The notes beneath the pieces were generated by a model, which was not told the DNA's origin, made no database searches, and saw nothing but the letters and a program-made list of their open reading frames with translations. A DNA stretch of 64,000 bases from Bacteroidaceae bacterium. GTDB lineage: Bacteria; Bacteroidota; Bacteroidia; Bacteroidales; Bacteroidaceae. This document shows, one piece after another, positions 33,905-42,975 of the stretch. The position numbers were made by a program, and so were the translations under genes. How positions within the stretch are numbered: the first letter of the stretch is position 1; each line of letters opens with the position of its first letter. The stretch lies in assembly GCA_017379075.1 (NCBI GenBank), contig JAFNXL010000008.1, positions 44,529-108,528 of the forward strand, written 5' to 3'.

Positions 33905-35910
33905 GGTATACCCCCATTACGATACTGACCCTTGCCACATTGACTTGCATTGCCTGTGCGAGCATTGGAAACCCAGACGGCGGACGCTATGACGAAGAGC
34001 CGCCTGTGGTGGTGCAGTGCTTTCCCAAAGACAGATCCGTTAAGAATGACAAGAAGAAGTTGAGCATTCTGTTCAACGAATACGTCAAACTGGAAAATGC
34101 AAACGATAAGGTGGTGGTTTCCCCGCCACAGATTGAGGCCGCCAACGTGAGGGCCGACGGAAAACGTATCAAGATTGACCTCTTTGACGATTTGCAGGAA
34201 AACACCACCTATACCATCGACTTCAGCGATGCCATTGAGGACAACAACGAGGGCAACCCAATGGGAAACTACACCTATTCCTTCAGTACGGGAGAGACCA
34301 TTGATACGATGGAGATTTCGGGTACGGTGCTGAATGCCGAAGACTTGGAGCCTGTGAAGGGAGTAATGGTGGGGCTTTATCCAGCCGACAGTTCGTTCAG
34401 TGACACCCTCTTCACCACCACACCTATGACGCGTGTATCGCGCACCAATGGAAGTGGCAGGTTCGTGATAAAGGGAGTGAAGCCCGGCAAATACCATGCT
34501 TATGCGTTGAAAGACGCCGATGGAAACTATATCTTCAACCAGAAGAGCGAAGCGGTGGGGTGGGACACCACCACGCTGGTAACCTCAAGCAAGCCCGACA
34601 TCCGCATGGATACCATCTGGCGCGATACCACTCGTTATGACTCCATCCGAGTGGTTCCCTATACCCATTACTTGCCCGATGATGTGGTAATCCGCCTCTT
34701 TCTTGAGGGCGGGCAGGACCAGCATCTGTTGAAGACGGAGCGCCCCGTGCCGGAATACTTTACCTTGTATTTTACCGCTCCCGCAGACAGTCTGCCCACA
34801 ATCAAGGGACTCAACTTTGATGAAAAATGTCTGGTGCCGGAATATACCCAGCACCATGATACCATCACTTATTGGGTTACGGACACCATGTTCAGTTATC
34901 AGATTGACACCCTTGCCATGACGCTCACTTACATGGAAACTGATACCACGGGCAAACTGGTACAGCGCACCGACACGCTGGAGATGGCATCCAAGCTGAC
35001 CCGTGAGAAGCAGCGCAAGGAACAGCTCAAGCAGATTGAGGATTGGAACAAGGAAAGGGAAAAGCGTGCCAAGAAGTCCAAGACACCGCTTCCCCATGAG
35101 GAGAACCCTTATGAAAGGATATATCTGACCATGACCGGTAAACCCGCCGGAAGCATAGACCCCAACCAGAACATTCTGTTTACCGCCAGTGAACCCATTG
35201 CCAGCATAGACACGTCAAAGGTCCACTTCTTCCAGAAGCAAGACTCAAACTGGATTCCCGCCCCGTTCCTCTTCCTTCCCGTTGAGGGCCGGAAGAAGGA
35301 GTATAGGCTCTATGCCGAATGGCAATCCAAGGAACAATATAGCTTCCAGGTGGACTCTGCCGCCATCCTTAGTATATTAGGCAATGTGAACAAACCCATC
35401 AAGCAGGAATTCCGTGTGCGCGATCTTGATGAATACGGTGCCCTCTTCGTCCATGTCATTGCGCCCGAAGACACCGCCTTGGTCATTCAGTTGCTTGGCC
35501 GTAGCGACAAGCCGGTAAGGCAACTTCGTGCCGATAAGGACGGACGTGCAGATTTCTTCTATCTGAAGCCAGGAGAGTTTTTCCTGCGATGCTTCATTGA
35601 CAGAAACGGAAACGAGAAGTGGGACACCGGAAACTATGCCGAAGGCCTTCAGCCCGAAGAAGTGTTCTATTTCCCGCAGCCCATCCAGGTGAAGGCAAAG
35701 TGGGACATTGAGCAGGACTGGAACATCCGGAACATAGAGGTATGCAAGCAGAAACCGTTGACCATTACCAAACAGAAACCGGACAAGAAGAAGGATATCA
35801 AAGACCGCAACCGTCAGCGAGAGGAAGAGAAGAAGAAAGGCAAGTCGGGCAGCTCCAGCCACAATCACGGTGGCGGTGGCAGTATCGGACGTACGCCCGG
35901 ATTCAGATAA
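33901..35910 (+). CDS. Ig-like (Big_5) domain lipoprotein
   Basis: A 669-aa exported lipoprotein (signal TLATLTCIAC, lipid Cys C19). The first domain (about 30-140) has the Big_5 pattern: PPVVVQCFPKDRSVKNDKKK, ILFNEYVKL, NTTYTIDFSDAIEDNNEGNP. A carboxypeptidase-regulatory-like domain follows (about 140-200, GRFVIKGVKPGKYHAYALKD), then a Thr/Asp-rich middle, a basic helix (about 362-395) and more beta domains. The C-terminus is Lys/Glu-rich then Ser/His/Gly-rich. It is coupled to the GH3-like gene, a pairing I know as typical in Bacteroidetes, and likely acts at the cell envelope. Function unknown. Confidence 0.8.
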   Translation: MRYTPITILTLATLTCIACASIGNPDGGRYDEEPPVVVQCFPKDRSVKNDKKKLSILFNEYVKLENANDKVVVSPPQIEAANVRADGKRIKIDLFDDLQENTTYTIDFSDAIEDNNEGNPMGNYTYSFSTGETIDTMEISGTVLNAEDLEPVKGVMVGLYPADSSFSDTLFTTTPMTRVSRTNGSGRFVIKGVKPGKYHAYALKDADGNYIFNQKSEAVGWDTTTLVTSSKPDIRMDTIWRDTTRYDSIRVVPYTHYLPDDVVIRLFLEGGQDQHLLKTERPVPEYFTLYFTAPADSLPTIKGLNFDEKCLVPEYTQHHDTITYWVTDTMFSYQIDTLAMTLTYMETDTTGKLVQRTDTLEMASKLTREKQRKEQLKQIEDWNKEREKRAKKSKTPLPHEENPYERIYLTMTGKPAGSIDPNQNILFTASEPIASIDTSKVHFFQKQDSNWIPAPFLFLPVEGRKKEYRLYAEWQSKEQYSFQVDSAAILSILGNVNKPIKQEFRVRDLDEYGALFVHVIAPEDTALVIQLLGRSDKPVRQLRADKDGRADFFYLKPGEFFLRCFIDRNGNEKWDTGNYAEGLQPEEVFYFPQPIQVKAKWDIEQDWNIRNIEVCKQKPLTITKQKPDKKKDIKDRNRQREEEKKKGKSGSSSHNHGGGGSIGRTPGFR

Positions 35911-35934
35911 ATAACATTTAATGACAAACAAAAC

Positions 35935-36137
35935 TATAAGGGACGTCCCAAAAATTATGTCGAGTTGATTTTCGTTCTATTTTGTGTGTGCTTTTGAAAG
36001 TTGAAGAAGGAACATAATGGGTTATGTGACTGATGAGGCTTGACAAAATGGCATACAAAAGAGTCGAAAAGCGGCCGAAAGCGAGAACACCAGAATAGTT
36101 AAAAACTTAAATCCAGAATTTTTAGAACGTCCCTATA
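35935..36137. mobile_element. About 203-bp MITE with terminal inverted repeats
   Basis: The left end reads TATAAGGGACGTCCCAAAAA and the right end is the near complement, ending AATTTTTAGAACGTCCCTATA without its first base counted. The terminal repeats are about 22 bp with a few mismatches. There is no coding capacity, so it would need a transposase from elsewhere. The right end stops 7 bp before the ATG of the DUF3108 gene. Confidence 0.7.
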
Positions 36138-36144
36138 TCCATTT

Positions 36145-36960
36145 ATGAAAAGGAATTTTATTATCGCATTGGTGCTGGCGTTCTTCTGGAACGCCATGCC
36201 CTTGTTCTCACAGTGTAAGATGGAGAATACAGCGTTTTCGGATAATGAGACGCTGGAGTATACCCTGCATTTTAATTGGAAGTTCATCTGGCTGAAGGCG
36301 GGAAGTGCCACCATGACCACAACCCGTTCCTCATGGAAGGGGAAGGATTGCTATGAGAGCCATCTTATCACACGCACCAGCAAAAAGCTGGACAAGTTCT
36401 TTGCCATGCGCGACACCTTGCTCAGTATTGTCAGTCCCGAAATGCTTCCCCAGTATTACCGCAAGGCGGCCAATGAGGGCGGAAAATATTATGTGGATCA
36501 GGTATGGTATGATTACCGCAACGGTGAGACCCATCTCAAACAGCATTACCTTAACCGTAAAGGAGTGGGGCGTGACACATCGCACGTAAGCAAGGAATGT
36601 ATTTACGACATGTTGAGTATGATGCTCTGTGCGCGCTCCTATGATGCCGCCAGATTCAAGCCGGGCGACAAGTTGGTGTTTCCAATGGCGGACGGCCGCA
36701 AGGTGGAATCCACCACTCTGGTCTATCGTGGCAAGAAGAATTTCAAGATGGAGGAGACTGGTGTGAAGTATCGTTGTCTGGTTTTCTCCTTTGTGGAGTA
36801 TGAGGGAAAGGAAGAAAAGGAAATCATAACTTTCTACGTTACCGATGATGCCAACCACATGCCCGTAAGGATAGATATGTTCTTGAGATTCGGCACGGCC
36901 AAGGCTTTTCTCTCCAGTGCGAAGGGACTGCGCAATCCTTCCACTTCCATCATAAAATAG
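36145..36960 (+). CDS. DUF3108 domain protein, exported
   Basis: A 271-aa protein with a signal peptide (MKRNFIIALVLAFFWNAMPLFSQ). The mature part fits DUF3108: ETLEYTLHFNWKFIWLKAGS near the start, then YVDQVWYDYRNGET and DKLVFPMADGRK. DUF3108 proteins are periplasmic beta proteins of unknown role, perhaps linked to lipid or envelope transport. The promoter and leader lie within or at the edge of the MITE, so its control may come from the element. Confidence 0.82.
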   Translation: MKRNFIIALVLAFFWNAMPLFSQCKMENTAFSDNETLEYTLHFNWKFIWLKAGSATMTTTRSSWKGKDCYESHLITRTSKKLDKFFAMRDTLLSIVSPEMLPQYYRKAANEGGKYYVDQVWYDYRNGETHLKQHYLNRKGVGRDTSHVSKECIYDMLSMMLCARSYDAARFKPGDKLVFPMADGRKVESTTLVYRGKKNFKMEETGVKYRCLVFSFVEYEGKEEKEIITFYVTDDANHMPVRIDMFLRFGTAKAFLSSAKGLRNPSTSIIK

Positions 36961-37087
36961 CCCGTTTGTTGTGTCTTTGACGCCCTGTAAGCATTAATAA
37001 ATCAAAATAGATTATAAAAAATGTTAAAAATTGGGAAGGAGGGATGATTTTTCTTCCTCCCAATGGCTCATCATCGGTTTTTCATTG

Positions 37088-37095
37088 TATATTTG
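37088..37095 (+). promoter_or_regulatory. -7 box of the BlaI-type regulator gene
   Basis: TATATTTG, a TAnnTTTG match, 67 bp before the ATG at 37163. Confidence 0.5.
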
Positions 37096-37162
37096 CAACG
37101 ATAGTAAGCAGAGTTGTTTGCAGATATTGTATATTCAGGATAATAAATTAGTTTTTAAGCAC

Positions 37163-37528
37163 ATGAGCGAAAAGAGATTTTTAACGCGATCAGAATTTCA
37201 AGTAATGCTGATACTTTGGAATTTGCCCAACAAGGGCGGTTTCACGCATGACATACTGGAAGTTTTTGAAGACCCCAAACCAGCCTATACCACGCTTGCC
37301 ACTTTCTTGAAGATTCTTACCAAAAAGGGCTATGTGAAATCCAAGAAGATTGGTGCAATGCTTTATTACGTTCCCGCTGTCTCTAAAGAGGAATACTGCA
37401 AGATGGTGATGGATAAGGCGCAGGTGGACTATTTCGATAACGACCCTGTACAATTCATCCGGTTCATTGCTGAGAACAACACGCTTAATGATGAACAGAA
37501 AGGGACTTTGATGTCCATGTTTGCATAA
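37163..37528 (+). CDS. BlaI/MecI/CopY-family winged-helix repressor
   Basis: A 121-aa DNA-binding protein. The winged helix spans about 8-75 (RSEFQVMLILWNLPNKGGFT, TTLATFLKILTKKGYVKSKK) with a C-terminal dimerisation helix. Members repress beta-lactamase or copper genes and are usually paired with a BlaR-type membrane protease. No such partner is adjacent here, so its target and signal are unknown; an orphan regulator. I use ATG 37163; the longer frame covers the promoter. A terminator follows. Confidence 0.85.
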   Translation: MSEKRFLTRSEFQVMLILWNLPNKGGFTHDILEVFEDPKPAYTTLATFLKILTKKGYVKSKKIGAMLYYVPAVSKEEYCKMVMDKAQVDYFDNDPVQFIRFIAENNTLNDEQKGTLMSMFA

Positions 37529-37544
37529 GTCTCTTTTCAGCAGA

Positions 37545-37584
37545 CAAAAACAGCCAAAGGAAAATTTTCCCTTGGCTGTTTTTG
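37545..37584 (+). terminator. Terminator of the BlaI-type gene
   Basis: A 20-bp stem with one mismatch: CAAAAACAGCCAAAGGAAAA against TTTTCCCTTGGCTGTTTTTG. It has T-runs on both strands. Confidence 0.85.
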
Positions 37585-37726
37585 TTTAAAAAGGCGTTGT
37601 TTTCTGGCATTTCTTTGCGCGTTGCACTGAATTGCCTAAAAAAAACAACTTTTTTGTCACAAGACATGTCTTTTCTCCGTTTATATTATTGTAAAGCAGA
37701 AAATAAACAGATCAGACAAAAACGTT

Positions 37727-38224
37727 ATGAAGAAAAACATCTTATCATTGCTGCTGCTGATTTTTGCATGCAGCGCATTTGGGAAAAGCGCCAACAGCCT
37801 TATTAGACATTACAAGAAAATGGAAGGGGCTAAATACGAGAATGTCACAAAAGCCATCAAATTAGAAGCGAAACAAGAAGGAACAGACTCCAAGACGTTT
37901 GCAAAAATCAAAAAGCTGGAATACGTTGAAGTATTCCTTGACAACCAACAAAGGAAAGAACTTCATGCGGACATCATGGACATAAAAGGATACAAAAATT
38001 TTTATACCGAGAAGAACAACACAACAAGCATATTCAGCAAGGACTGGAGTCCGTTTCATGTAATCCAATACTACGGCATTGAAGATAAAGGAATTATCAA
38101 AGATGGCATAATCCATATAGGAATGAAAGATAATGCAGACGACAAGTCTCTCATCGTGCACCTTATAGGAGAAGTCAGTATAGAAGAATTGGTTGAGAAT
38201 GTTGAATTGATTTCTGCCTTCTGA
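37727..38224 (+). CDS. DUF4252-like exported protein (1)
   Basis: A 165-aa exported protein (signal MKKNILSLLLLIFACSAFG). Mature part: SLIRHYKKMEGAKYENVTKA, then EYVEVFLDNQQRKELHADI and a closing LIVHLIGEVSIEELVENVEL. This fits DUF4252, a small Bacteroidetes family found beside ECF sigma factors. Its placement 64 bp before the sigma gene and the second family member two genes later suggest that the cassette senses or answers an envelope state. No function is known. Confidence 0.7.
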   Translation: MKKNILSLLLLIFACSAFGKSANSLIRHYKKMEGAKYENVTKAIKLEAKQEGTDSKTFAKIKKLEYVEVFLDNQQRKELHADIMDIKGYKNFYTEKNNTTSIFSKDWSPFHVIQYYGIEDKGIIKDGIIHIGMKDNADDKSLIVHLIGEVSIEELVENVELISAF

Positions 38225-38288
38225 TAACCACCTTATGGAAGCTGTTCGTCGGCAGTTTCCATGTCAAAGAGAAAAAGGAACAACTGAA

Positions 38289-38801
38289 ATGAACCAGCAG
38301 GAATTCAAGCAACAGTTCATGCCCTTTCACCGGATGCTCTACAGAGTGGCATTCGAGCTGACAGGCAACACCCAGGACGCAGAAGATCTTCTCCAAGACA
38401 CTTATCTACGAATATGGCAGAAGCGCGAAGTGCTGGTACAGAATGGAGTGAACGAAGCTTACCTTATAATCATGATGAGGCATCTGTATCTGGACAAAAT
38501 GCGTCACAAAACGCTTGATATCTTCCAACAATTGGAAAACGCCAACGAACCGCAAGAAAACGACACTCCTGACAGCAAAGTGGAGATGGAAGACGAGGCC
38601 TTCCTCGTGAAGGATCTTATAGCGCATTTGCCACCAAGAGAACGGGACATCATGAAAATGTATTTGCTTGAGGAACTCTCCTACGAAGAAATGGAAATCT
38701 CCACGGGCATCAGGCAAGGAAACCTCAGGCAGATTGTTACAAGAACAAGGAAGAAACTAAAAGAACAATTCATAAAAATAGCAAGAACATGGAAAGGCTA
38801 A
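38289..38801 (+). CDS. ECF-type RNA polymerase sigma factor
   Basis: A 170-aa sigma-70 family factor with region 2 (FHRMLYRVAFELTGNTQDAE, DLLQDTYLRIWQKRE) and region 4 (DLIAHLPPRERDIMKMYLLE, ELSYEEMEISTGIRQGNLRQ). It directs RNA polymerase to a small regulon in response to an envelope signal. ATG 38289 is chosen for the compact N-terminus. It overlaps the next gene, a probable anti-sigma factor, by 13 bp. Confidence 0.93.
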   Translation: MNQQEFKQQFMPFHRMLYRVAFELTGNTQDAEDLLQDTYLRIWQKREVLVQNGVNEAYLIIMMRHLYLDKMRHKTLDIFQQLENANEPQENDTPDSKVEMEDEAFLVKDLIAHLPPRERDIMKMYLLEELSYEEMEISTGIRQGNLRQIVTRTRKKLKEQFIKIARTWKG

Positions 38802-39226
38802 GACACTTGAACCTGAAAAAAACGGGAGAAACGGAAATTCCCAAAGGCCTGGAAGAAAGGCTCTCCATGAAGATTGACCAATGGGCTGCCGAGGATGAGA
38901 ACACCCAAGCACGGCACACGGACACCACAATGCAGCCAGGAAGCAGGACAATCCGATTTCGCCTTGTCCGAATCATCTCTGCCGCTGCATGCATTACACT
39001 CATTGCCGGCTTCATTTCTCTGTGGCCCGAATACAGGACAAACAAGGCACAACAAGACACCTTTGACGACCCTAAACTGGCACGCGAAGAAGTTCTCAAG
39101 GCCTTCCAGCTGATGGAATACAGTCTGAATGTCGGGAGAGAACATCTGGAACATGCCGAAGAAATAACAAATAAGAGTAACAACACATTATACAACGCAT
39201 TAGAAACATTAAAAACATTGCAATAA
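38789..39226 (+). CDS. Probable single-pass anti-sigma factor
   Basis: A 145-aa protein with a short cytoplasmic N-terminus, one membrane helix (about 60-82, IRIISAAACITLIAGFISLW region) and a C-terminal helix (about 100-140). Its position directly after, and overlapping, the ECF sigma gene is the main reason for the call; sequence similarity to known anti-sigma families is weak. It would hold the sigma factor at the inner membrane until a signal arrives. It lacks a FecR domain, so TonB-type signalling is not indicated. Confidence 0.65.
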   Translation: MERLRHLNLKKTGETEIPKGLEERLSMKIDQWAAEDENTQARHTDTTMQPGSRTIRFRLVRIISAAACITLIAGFISLWPEYRTNKAQQDTFDDPKLAREEVLKAFQLMEYSLNVGREHLEHAEEITNKSNNTLYNALETLKTLQ

Positions 39227-39227
39227 T

Positions 39228-39716
39228 ATGAAACGAATCATCGTTAAACACCTTTTTTCCGTTCTGTTGGTATTCATCTGCACTGCAACATATGCACAGA
39301 AAAATCCGTTCGACAAATTTGCCGATTCAGAGAACCTAAAATATGTATATGTCTCAAAACAAATGATTGGACTTGTAAAGGATTTGCATTTGCCCAACGT
39401 TGTAAGCATAACTAACTACCATAATATCGACGAGCTCTGCAGCATTCAAATCATTTCTTCCGGAAAAGGCTCCATTGGAGAACTGAAATCCGAAGCCTGG
39501 TCTATCATAAAAAAAGAGAATTTTCAACCATTGTTGCAGGCAAACTCAGCTGGATTCAAGACCCACATTTATTGTAAAGATGACAAGAAAAAATGCTTTG
39601 TGGTAATAATAGACGAAACGAAAGTTGAAATGACTGTATGCGTATTTACCTACGACTGTCAGCTGAAAGATTTGCATATACAGACTACTACTACAAAATG
39701 CAACTCACACCAGTGA
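39228..39716 (+). CDS. DUF4252-like exported protein (2)
   Basis: A 162-aa exported protein (signal MKRIIVKHLFSVLLVFICTATYA). Mature blocks are NPFDKFADSENLKYVYVSKQ and KKENFQPLLQANSAGFKTHI with YCKDDKKKCFVVIIDE. It fits the same DUF4252 type as the first protein but is only distantly alike. It starts one base after the anti-sigma stop, so it is coexpressed. Confidence 0.65.
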   Translation: MKRIIVKHLFSVLLVFICTATYAQKNPFDKFADSENLKYVYVSKQMIGLVKDLHLPNVVSITNYHNIDELCSIQIISSGKGSIGELKSEAWSIIKKENFQPLLQANSAGFKTHIYCKDDKKKCFVVIIDETKVEMTVCVFTYDCQLKDLHIQTTTTKCNSHQ

Positions 39717-39752
39717 CGTACTTTGATGATGAACACTTTAAGACATATTGAC

Positions 39753-40011
39753 ATGAAAAGACTCCATTGCATAGGAATATTTATGCTCACATTCGCTTTA
39801 ACACAAAACAGTGGTGAAGCACGGACATCCCCTTTTGCCTCCACATCGCCCCGGAGCCCTCTATGCCATACGTAATCCTTGGGGAAACGGCAAAGATAAT
39901 CACATCATGAACGTCATGAGCACAGACACCATCATAGCACCGCTCATAGACATCCGCATCATCAGCCCTGGAGCTGCTGCCCATTTTTATAAACGCAAGA
40001 AAAAACCATAA
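39753..40011 (+). pseudogene. Possible frameshifted small exported protein at the operon end
   Basis: An ATG at 39753 opens a 40-residue frame with a signal-like start (MKRLHCIGIFMLTFALTQ) that stops at 39873-39875. A second open frame (+1) overlaps it and runs to 40011, ending FYKRKKKP. The two could be one gene broken by a frameshift, or chance frames. I recognise no family. Confidence 0.3.
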
Positions 40012-40444
40012 AACGCATTTACTATAACAACATTGTTCTGCTCTCTATGTTGTTTGAATGGTAGCCGATATTTCCTAAAATGTCGGCCCATTCATTTTAT
40101 ATGGTTTATATGGCGACAACATTAGATAAAAAACATTTGTTCAGGTTCCGAATAAATGTGCGTACAAAACTTATTTTTATTCGCAGACTACAACCGAATT
40201 AAAGACTGCCGTTTCAGCATACTTTTTACTTGGCAATTGACATAAAAAGTTTCTGTAATTGTCAACTCTGTTTCGCAAAACTATAAAAAATAAAAAAACA
40301 AAGCAAAACAGCTATAAATAAGTTTTAATTTGCTTCGGCGGTTCAAAAGAAATATGTACCTTTGTATCGTCCAAGAAATGGGCAATTTAGTAACAGAGGT
40401 ATATTAAGTACAAACCGTATAAAACTTTATTATTTATTACAAAA
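40012..40444. promoter_or_regulatory. pckA upstream region
   Basis: A 433-bp AT-rich gap. A GCCGATATTT/AAAATGTCGGC hairpin near 40063-40088 may end the sigma operon. TACCTTTG at 40357-40364 matches the -7 box, with TTTG at 40329-40332 upstream at a slightly long spacing. An 80-bp leader would precede the pckA ATG. Nothing else is seen. Confidence 0.5.
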
Positions 40445-42046
40445 ATGGCAACATTAGATTTGACACAGTATGGCATCACCGGTTCAACCGTGATTGCACA
40501 CAACCCCTCTTATGAGCAGTTGTTCGCAGAAGAGACCAAGGCTGGCCTTGAAGGTTATGAAAAGGGTCAGAACACCGAGCTGGACGCCGTTAACGTTATG
40601 ACTGGCGTTTACACCGGACGTTCTCCCAAAGACAAGTTCATCGTTATGGACGAGAACTCAAAGGATACCGTATGGTGGACTTCTGATGACTATAAGAACG
40701 ACAACAAGCCCATCACCGAAGCTGCTTGGGCTGAATTGAAGGATATTGCAAAGAAGGAATTGTCTAACAAGAACCTGTATGTTGTAGACTGCTTCTGCGG
40801 TGCAAACGCTGACACCCGCATGGCCGTTCGCTTCATCGTTGAGGTGGCTTGGCAGGCACACTTTGTAACCAACATGTTCATCCGTCCCACCGCTGAGGAA
40901 CTGGAGAACTTCGAACCCAACTTCATCGTTTACAACGCTTCTAAGGCAAAGGTTGAGAACTGGAAGGAACTGGGCATCAACTCTGAGACTTGTGTAGCCT
41001 TCAACATCACCAGCCGCGAGCAGGTTATCATCAACACATGGTACGGTGGTGAAATGAAGAAGGGTATGTTCTCAATGATGAACTACTATCTGCCCCTCCA
41101 GGGTATCGCTTCAATGCACTGCTCTGCAAACTGCGACATGAACGGCGAGAACACCGCTATCTTCTTCGGTCTCTCTGGTACCGGTAAGACCACTCTGTCT
41201 ACCGATCCCAAGCGTCGCCTCATTGGTGATGACGAGCACGGATGGGATGACAACGGTGTGTTCAACTTCGAAGGTGGTTGCTATGCTAAGGTTATCAACC
41301 TGTCTAAGGAGAACGAGCCCGACATCTACGGTGCAATCAAGCGTAACGCTCTGCTCGAGAACGTAATCGTTTCTGAGGATGGCGTAATCGATTTCAACGA
41401 CAAGAGCGCAACTGAGAATACCCGCGTTTCTTACCCCATCGACCACATCAACAACATTCAGCCCGGAAGCTCTGCTCCCGCTGCCAAGAATGTAATCTTC
41501 TTGTCTGCTGACGCATTCGGCGTACTGCCTCCCGTATCAATCCTGACTCCCGAGCAGACCCAGTACTACTTCCTGAGCGGTTTCACCGCCAAGTTGGCTG
41601 GTACAGAGCGCGGTATCACTGAACCCACTCCCACCTTCTCTGCTTGCTTCGGCCAGGCATTCTTGGAGCTGCACCCCACAAAGTACGCTCAGGAGCTGGT
41701 TAAGAGAATGGAGAAGAGCGGTGCTAAGGCATACTTGGTGAACACCGGTTGGAACGGTACCGGCAAGCGTATCTCAATTCCCGATACTCGCGGTATCATC
41801 GACGCCATCCTGGACGGTTCTATCCTGAAGGCTGAGACCAAGAAGATTCCTATGTTCGACTTCGAGGTTCCCACCGCTCTGCCCAACGTAAATCCCGCTA
41901 TTCTCGACCCCCGCGACACTTACGAGTGCGCTTGCCAGTGGGAAGAGAAGGCTAAGGACTTGGCAGCTCGCTTCATCAAGAACTTTGCCAAGTACACCAC
42001 CAACGAAGCTGGTAAGGCTCTCGTTGCTGCTGGTCCCCAGCTGTAA
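40445..42046 (+). CDS. pckA: Phosphoenolpyruvate carboxykinase (ATP)
   Basis: Interconverts oxaloacetate and PEP with ADP/ATP; in Bacteroidales it often works toward CO2 fixation in the succinate pathway. The 533-aa protein has the P-loop GLSGTGKTT (242-250, K248), the metal-binding IGDDEHGW and the substrate block [16 protein letters not shown]. Length is standard. Codon use is very strongly biased, fitting high expression. A TTCG-loop terminator follows. Confidence 0.97.
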   Translation: MATLDLTQYGITGSTVIAHNPSYEQLFAEETKAGLEGYEKGQNTELDAVNVMTGVYTGRSPKDKFIVMDENSKDTVWWTSDDYKNDNKPITEAAWAELKDIAKKELSNKNLYVVDCFCGANADTRMAVRFIVEVAWQAHFVTNMFIRPTAEELENFEPNFIVYNASKAKVENWKELGINSETCVAFNITSREQVIINTWYGGEMKKGMFSMMNYYLPLQGIASMHCSANCDMNGENTAIFFGLSGTGKTTLSTDPKRRLIGDDEHGWDDNGVFNFEGGCYAKVINLSKENEPDIYGAIKRNALLENVIVSEDGVIDFNDKSATENTRVSYPIDHINNIQPGSSAPAAKNVIFLSADAFGVLPPVSILTPEQTQYYFLSGFTAKLAGTERGITEPTPTFSACFGQAFLELHPTKYAQELVKRMEKSGAKAYLVNTGWNGTGKRISIPDTRGIIDAILDGSILKAETKKIPMFDFEVPTALPNVNPAILDPRDTYECACQWEEKAKDLAARFIKNFAKYTTNEAGKALVAAGPQL

Positions 42047-42078
42047 TATTAAGGTACAGACCTTAGATGTTATATTAG

Positions 42079-42106
42079 ACGGTTCTCCTTCGGGGGAACC
42101 GTTTTT
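42079..42106 (+). terminator. pckA terminator
   Basis: ACGGTTCTCC pairs with GGGGAACCGT around a TTCG tetraloop, followed by TTTTT. Confidence 0.9.
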
Positions 42107-42153
42107 CTGTGGAAGTAACAGGAAAAATCTTTACACAAAATCGGTAGAAAAAT

Positions 42154-42237
42154 AACACTTAAGTGTTTTTGCAGAAACACTTAAGTGTTACTCCGAAAAG
42201 ACTTAAGTAAAACTCAAGAAACACTTAAGTCTTTTTT
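42154..42237. repeat. 22-bp-period array, palindromic core ACTTAAGT
   Basis: ACTTAAGT starts at 42157, 42179, 42201 and 42223, exactly 22 bp apart. Two units extend to a perfect 14-bp palindrome, AACACTTAAGTGTT. The array ends in CTTTTTTTCG. Confidence 0.95.
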
Positions 42238-42405
42238 TCGTTTGTTTTAAGCTGTGATTTTTGTGTTTTGTATCTTATTGGAATACAGATATGTATATTA
42301 TTTTCTCTTTTGTCTGGAAAAGCCGAAATCCCATTTTCTTGTTTTTTGACAAATGTGGAGGATGGCACGCCGATGACACGGATTCGACAGATGACAGCAG
42401 ATTTT

Positions 42406-42447
42406 GAGTAATGAGTAATGAGTAATGAGCTGTGAGTAATGAGCGTT
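42406..42447. repeat. Heptamer array
   Basis: Six units: GAGTAAT three times, GAGCTGT, GAGTAAT, GAGCGTT. It lies just left of a MITE-like element. Confidence 0.85.
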
Positions 42448-42453
42448 GAAGAG

Positions 42454-42609
42454 GTAGGGACGTTGCGTGCAGCGTCCGGAGAGCACATTGGGTTATAATC
42501 GCACGCGAATCTCACGAATCTCACAAAATTATATTATTGCTCTAAGCCTTTTGCGGGATTGGCGAGAGTTATGTGAGTAAGATATTTCGGACGCTGCACG
42601 CAGCGTACC
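42454..42609. repeat. Complete MITE-like element, family A
   Basis: About 156 bp, starting GTAGGGACG.TGCGTGCAG and ending with the inverted end (GGACGCTGCACGCAGCGTAC). The body again holds GCGAATCTCACGAATCTCAC and TTGCGGGATTGGCGAGAG. No coding capacity. Confidence 0.8.
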
Positions 42610-42664
42610 CCTTCATCCCTCACGGTTCATCCCTCACTACTCATCCGCGTGCCATTAAAAAATG

Positions 42665-42740
42665 AAAGGCGCTTTCTTCGCAAAGTAAAGGCGATTCAAT
42701 GGGGGATGAAAGGCGATTCATCGGCAAAGTAAAGGCGATT
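42665..42740. repeat. 22-bp-period array, core AAAGGCGATT (reverse of AATCGCCTTT)
   Basis: Cores start at 42665 (AAAGGCGCTT), 42687, 42709 and 42731, exactly 22 bp apart. It is the same array as 59392-59475 in the opposite orientation. Confidence 0.95.
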
Positions 42741-42769
42741 CTTTGAAAGTGGCTAAAACTGATTTCAGA

Positions 42770-42856
42770 GCAGATATACTGCATCACCTAACGAAGTATA
42801 TCTTCATCGGCTATAGAAGATATCTTAATCTTAAAGGGGCAATGCAGTACTACTGC
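42770..42856. repeat. Multi-hairpin element, copy 2 (reverse)
   Basis: Read on the minus strand: GCAGTAGTACTGC (42844-42856), AAGATATCTT, a GATGAAG/CTTCGTT stem around ATATA, then GCAGTATATCTGC (42770-42782) and the array at 42665-42740. It ends 67 bp before the -7 box of the TlpA-like gene. Confidence 0.85.
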
Positions 42857-42922
42857 TGTTCTAAATGAAGGCAAAAAAACTTTATTTCTCTCTTTTTCCG
42901 TTGCTTGTTCCGTTATTTTTGC

Positions 42923-42930
42923 TAATTTTG
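42923..42930 (+). promoter_or_regulatory. -7 box of the TlpA-like gene
   Basis: TAATTTTG, a TAnnTTTG match, 45 bp before the ATG at 42976. Confidence 0.5.
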
Positions 42931-42975
42931 CACTCACTAATGCATATAGGACATTAATATAATAATAATTACGAC

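Noticed and set aside
37163-37528. Beta-lactam resistance module
   Set aside because: The BlaI-type regulator has no BlaR sensor or beta-lactamase beside it; neighbours are unrelated.
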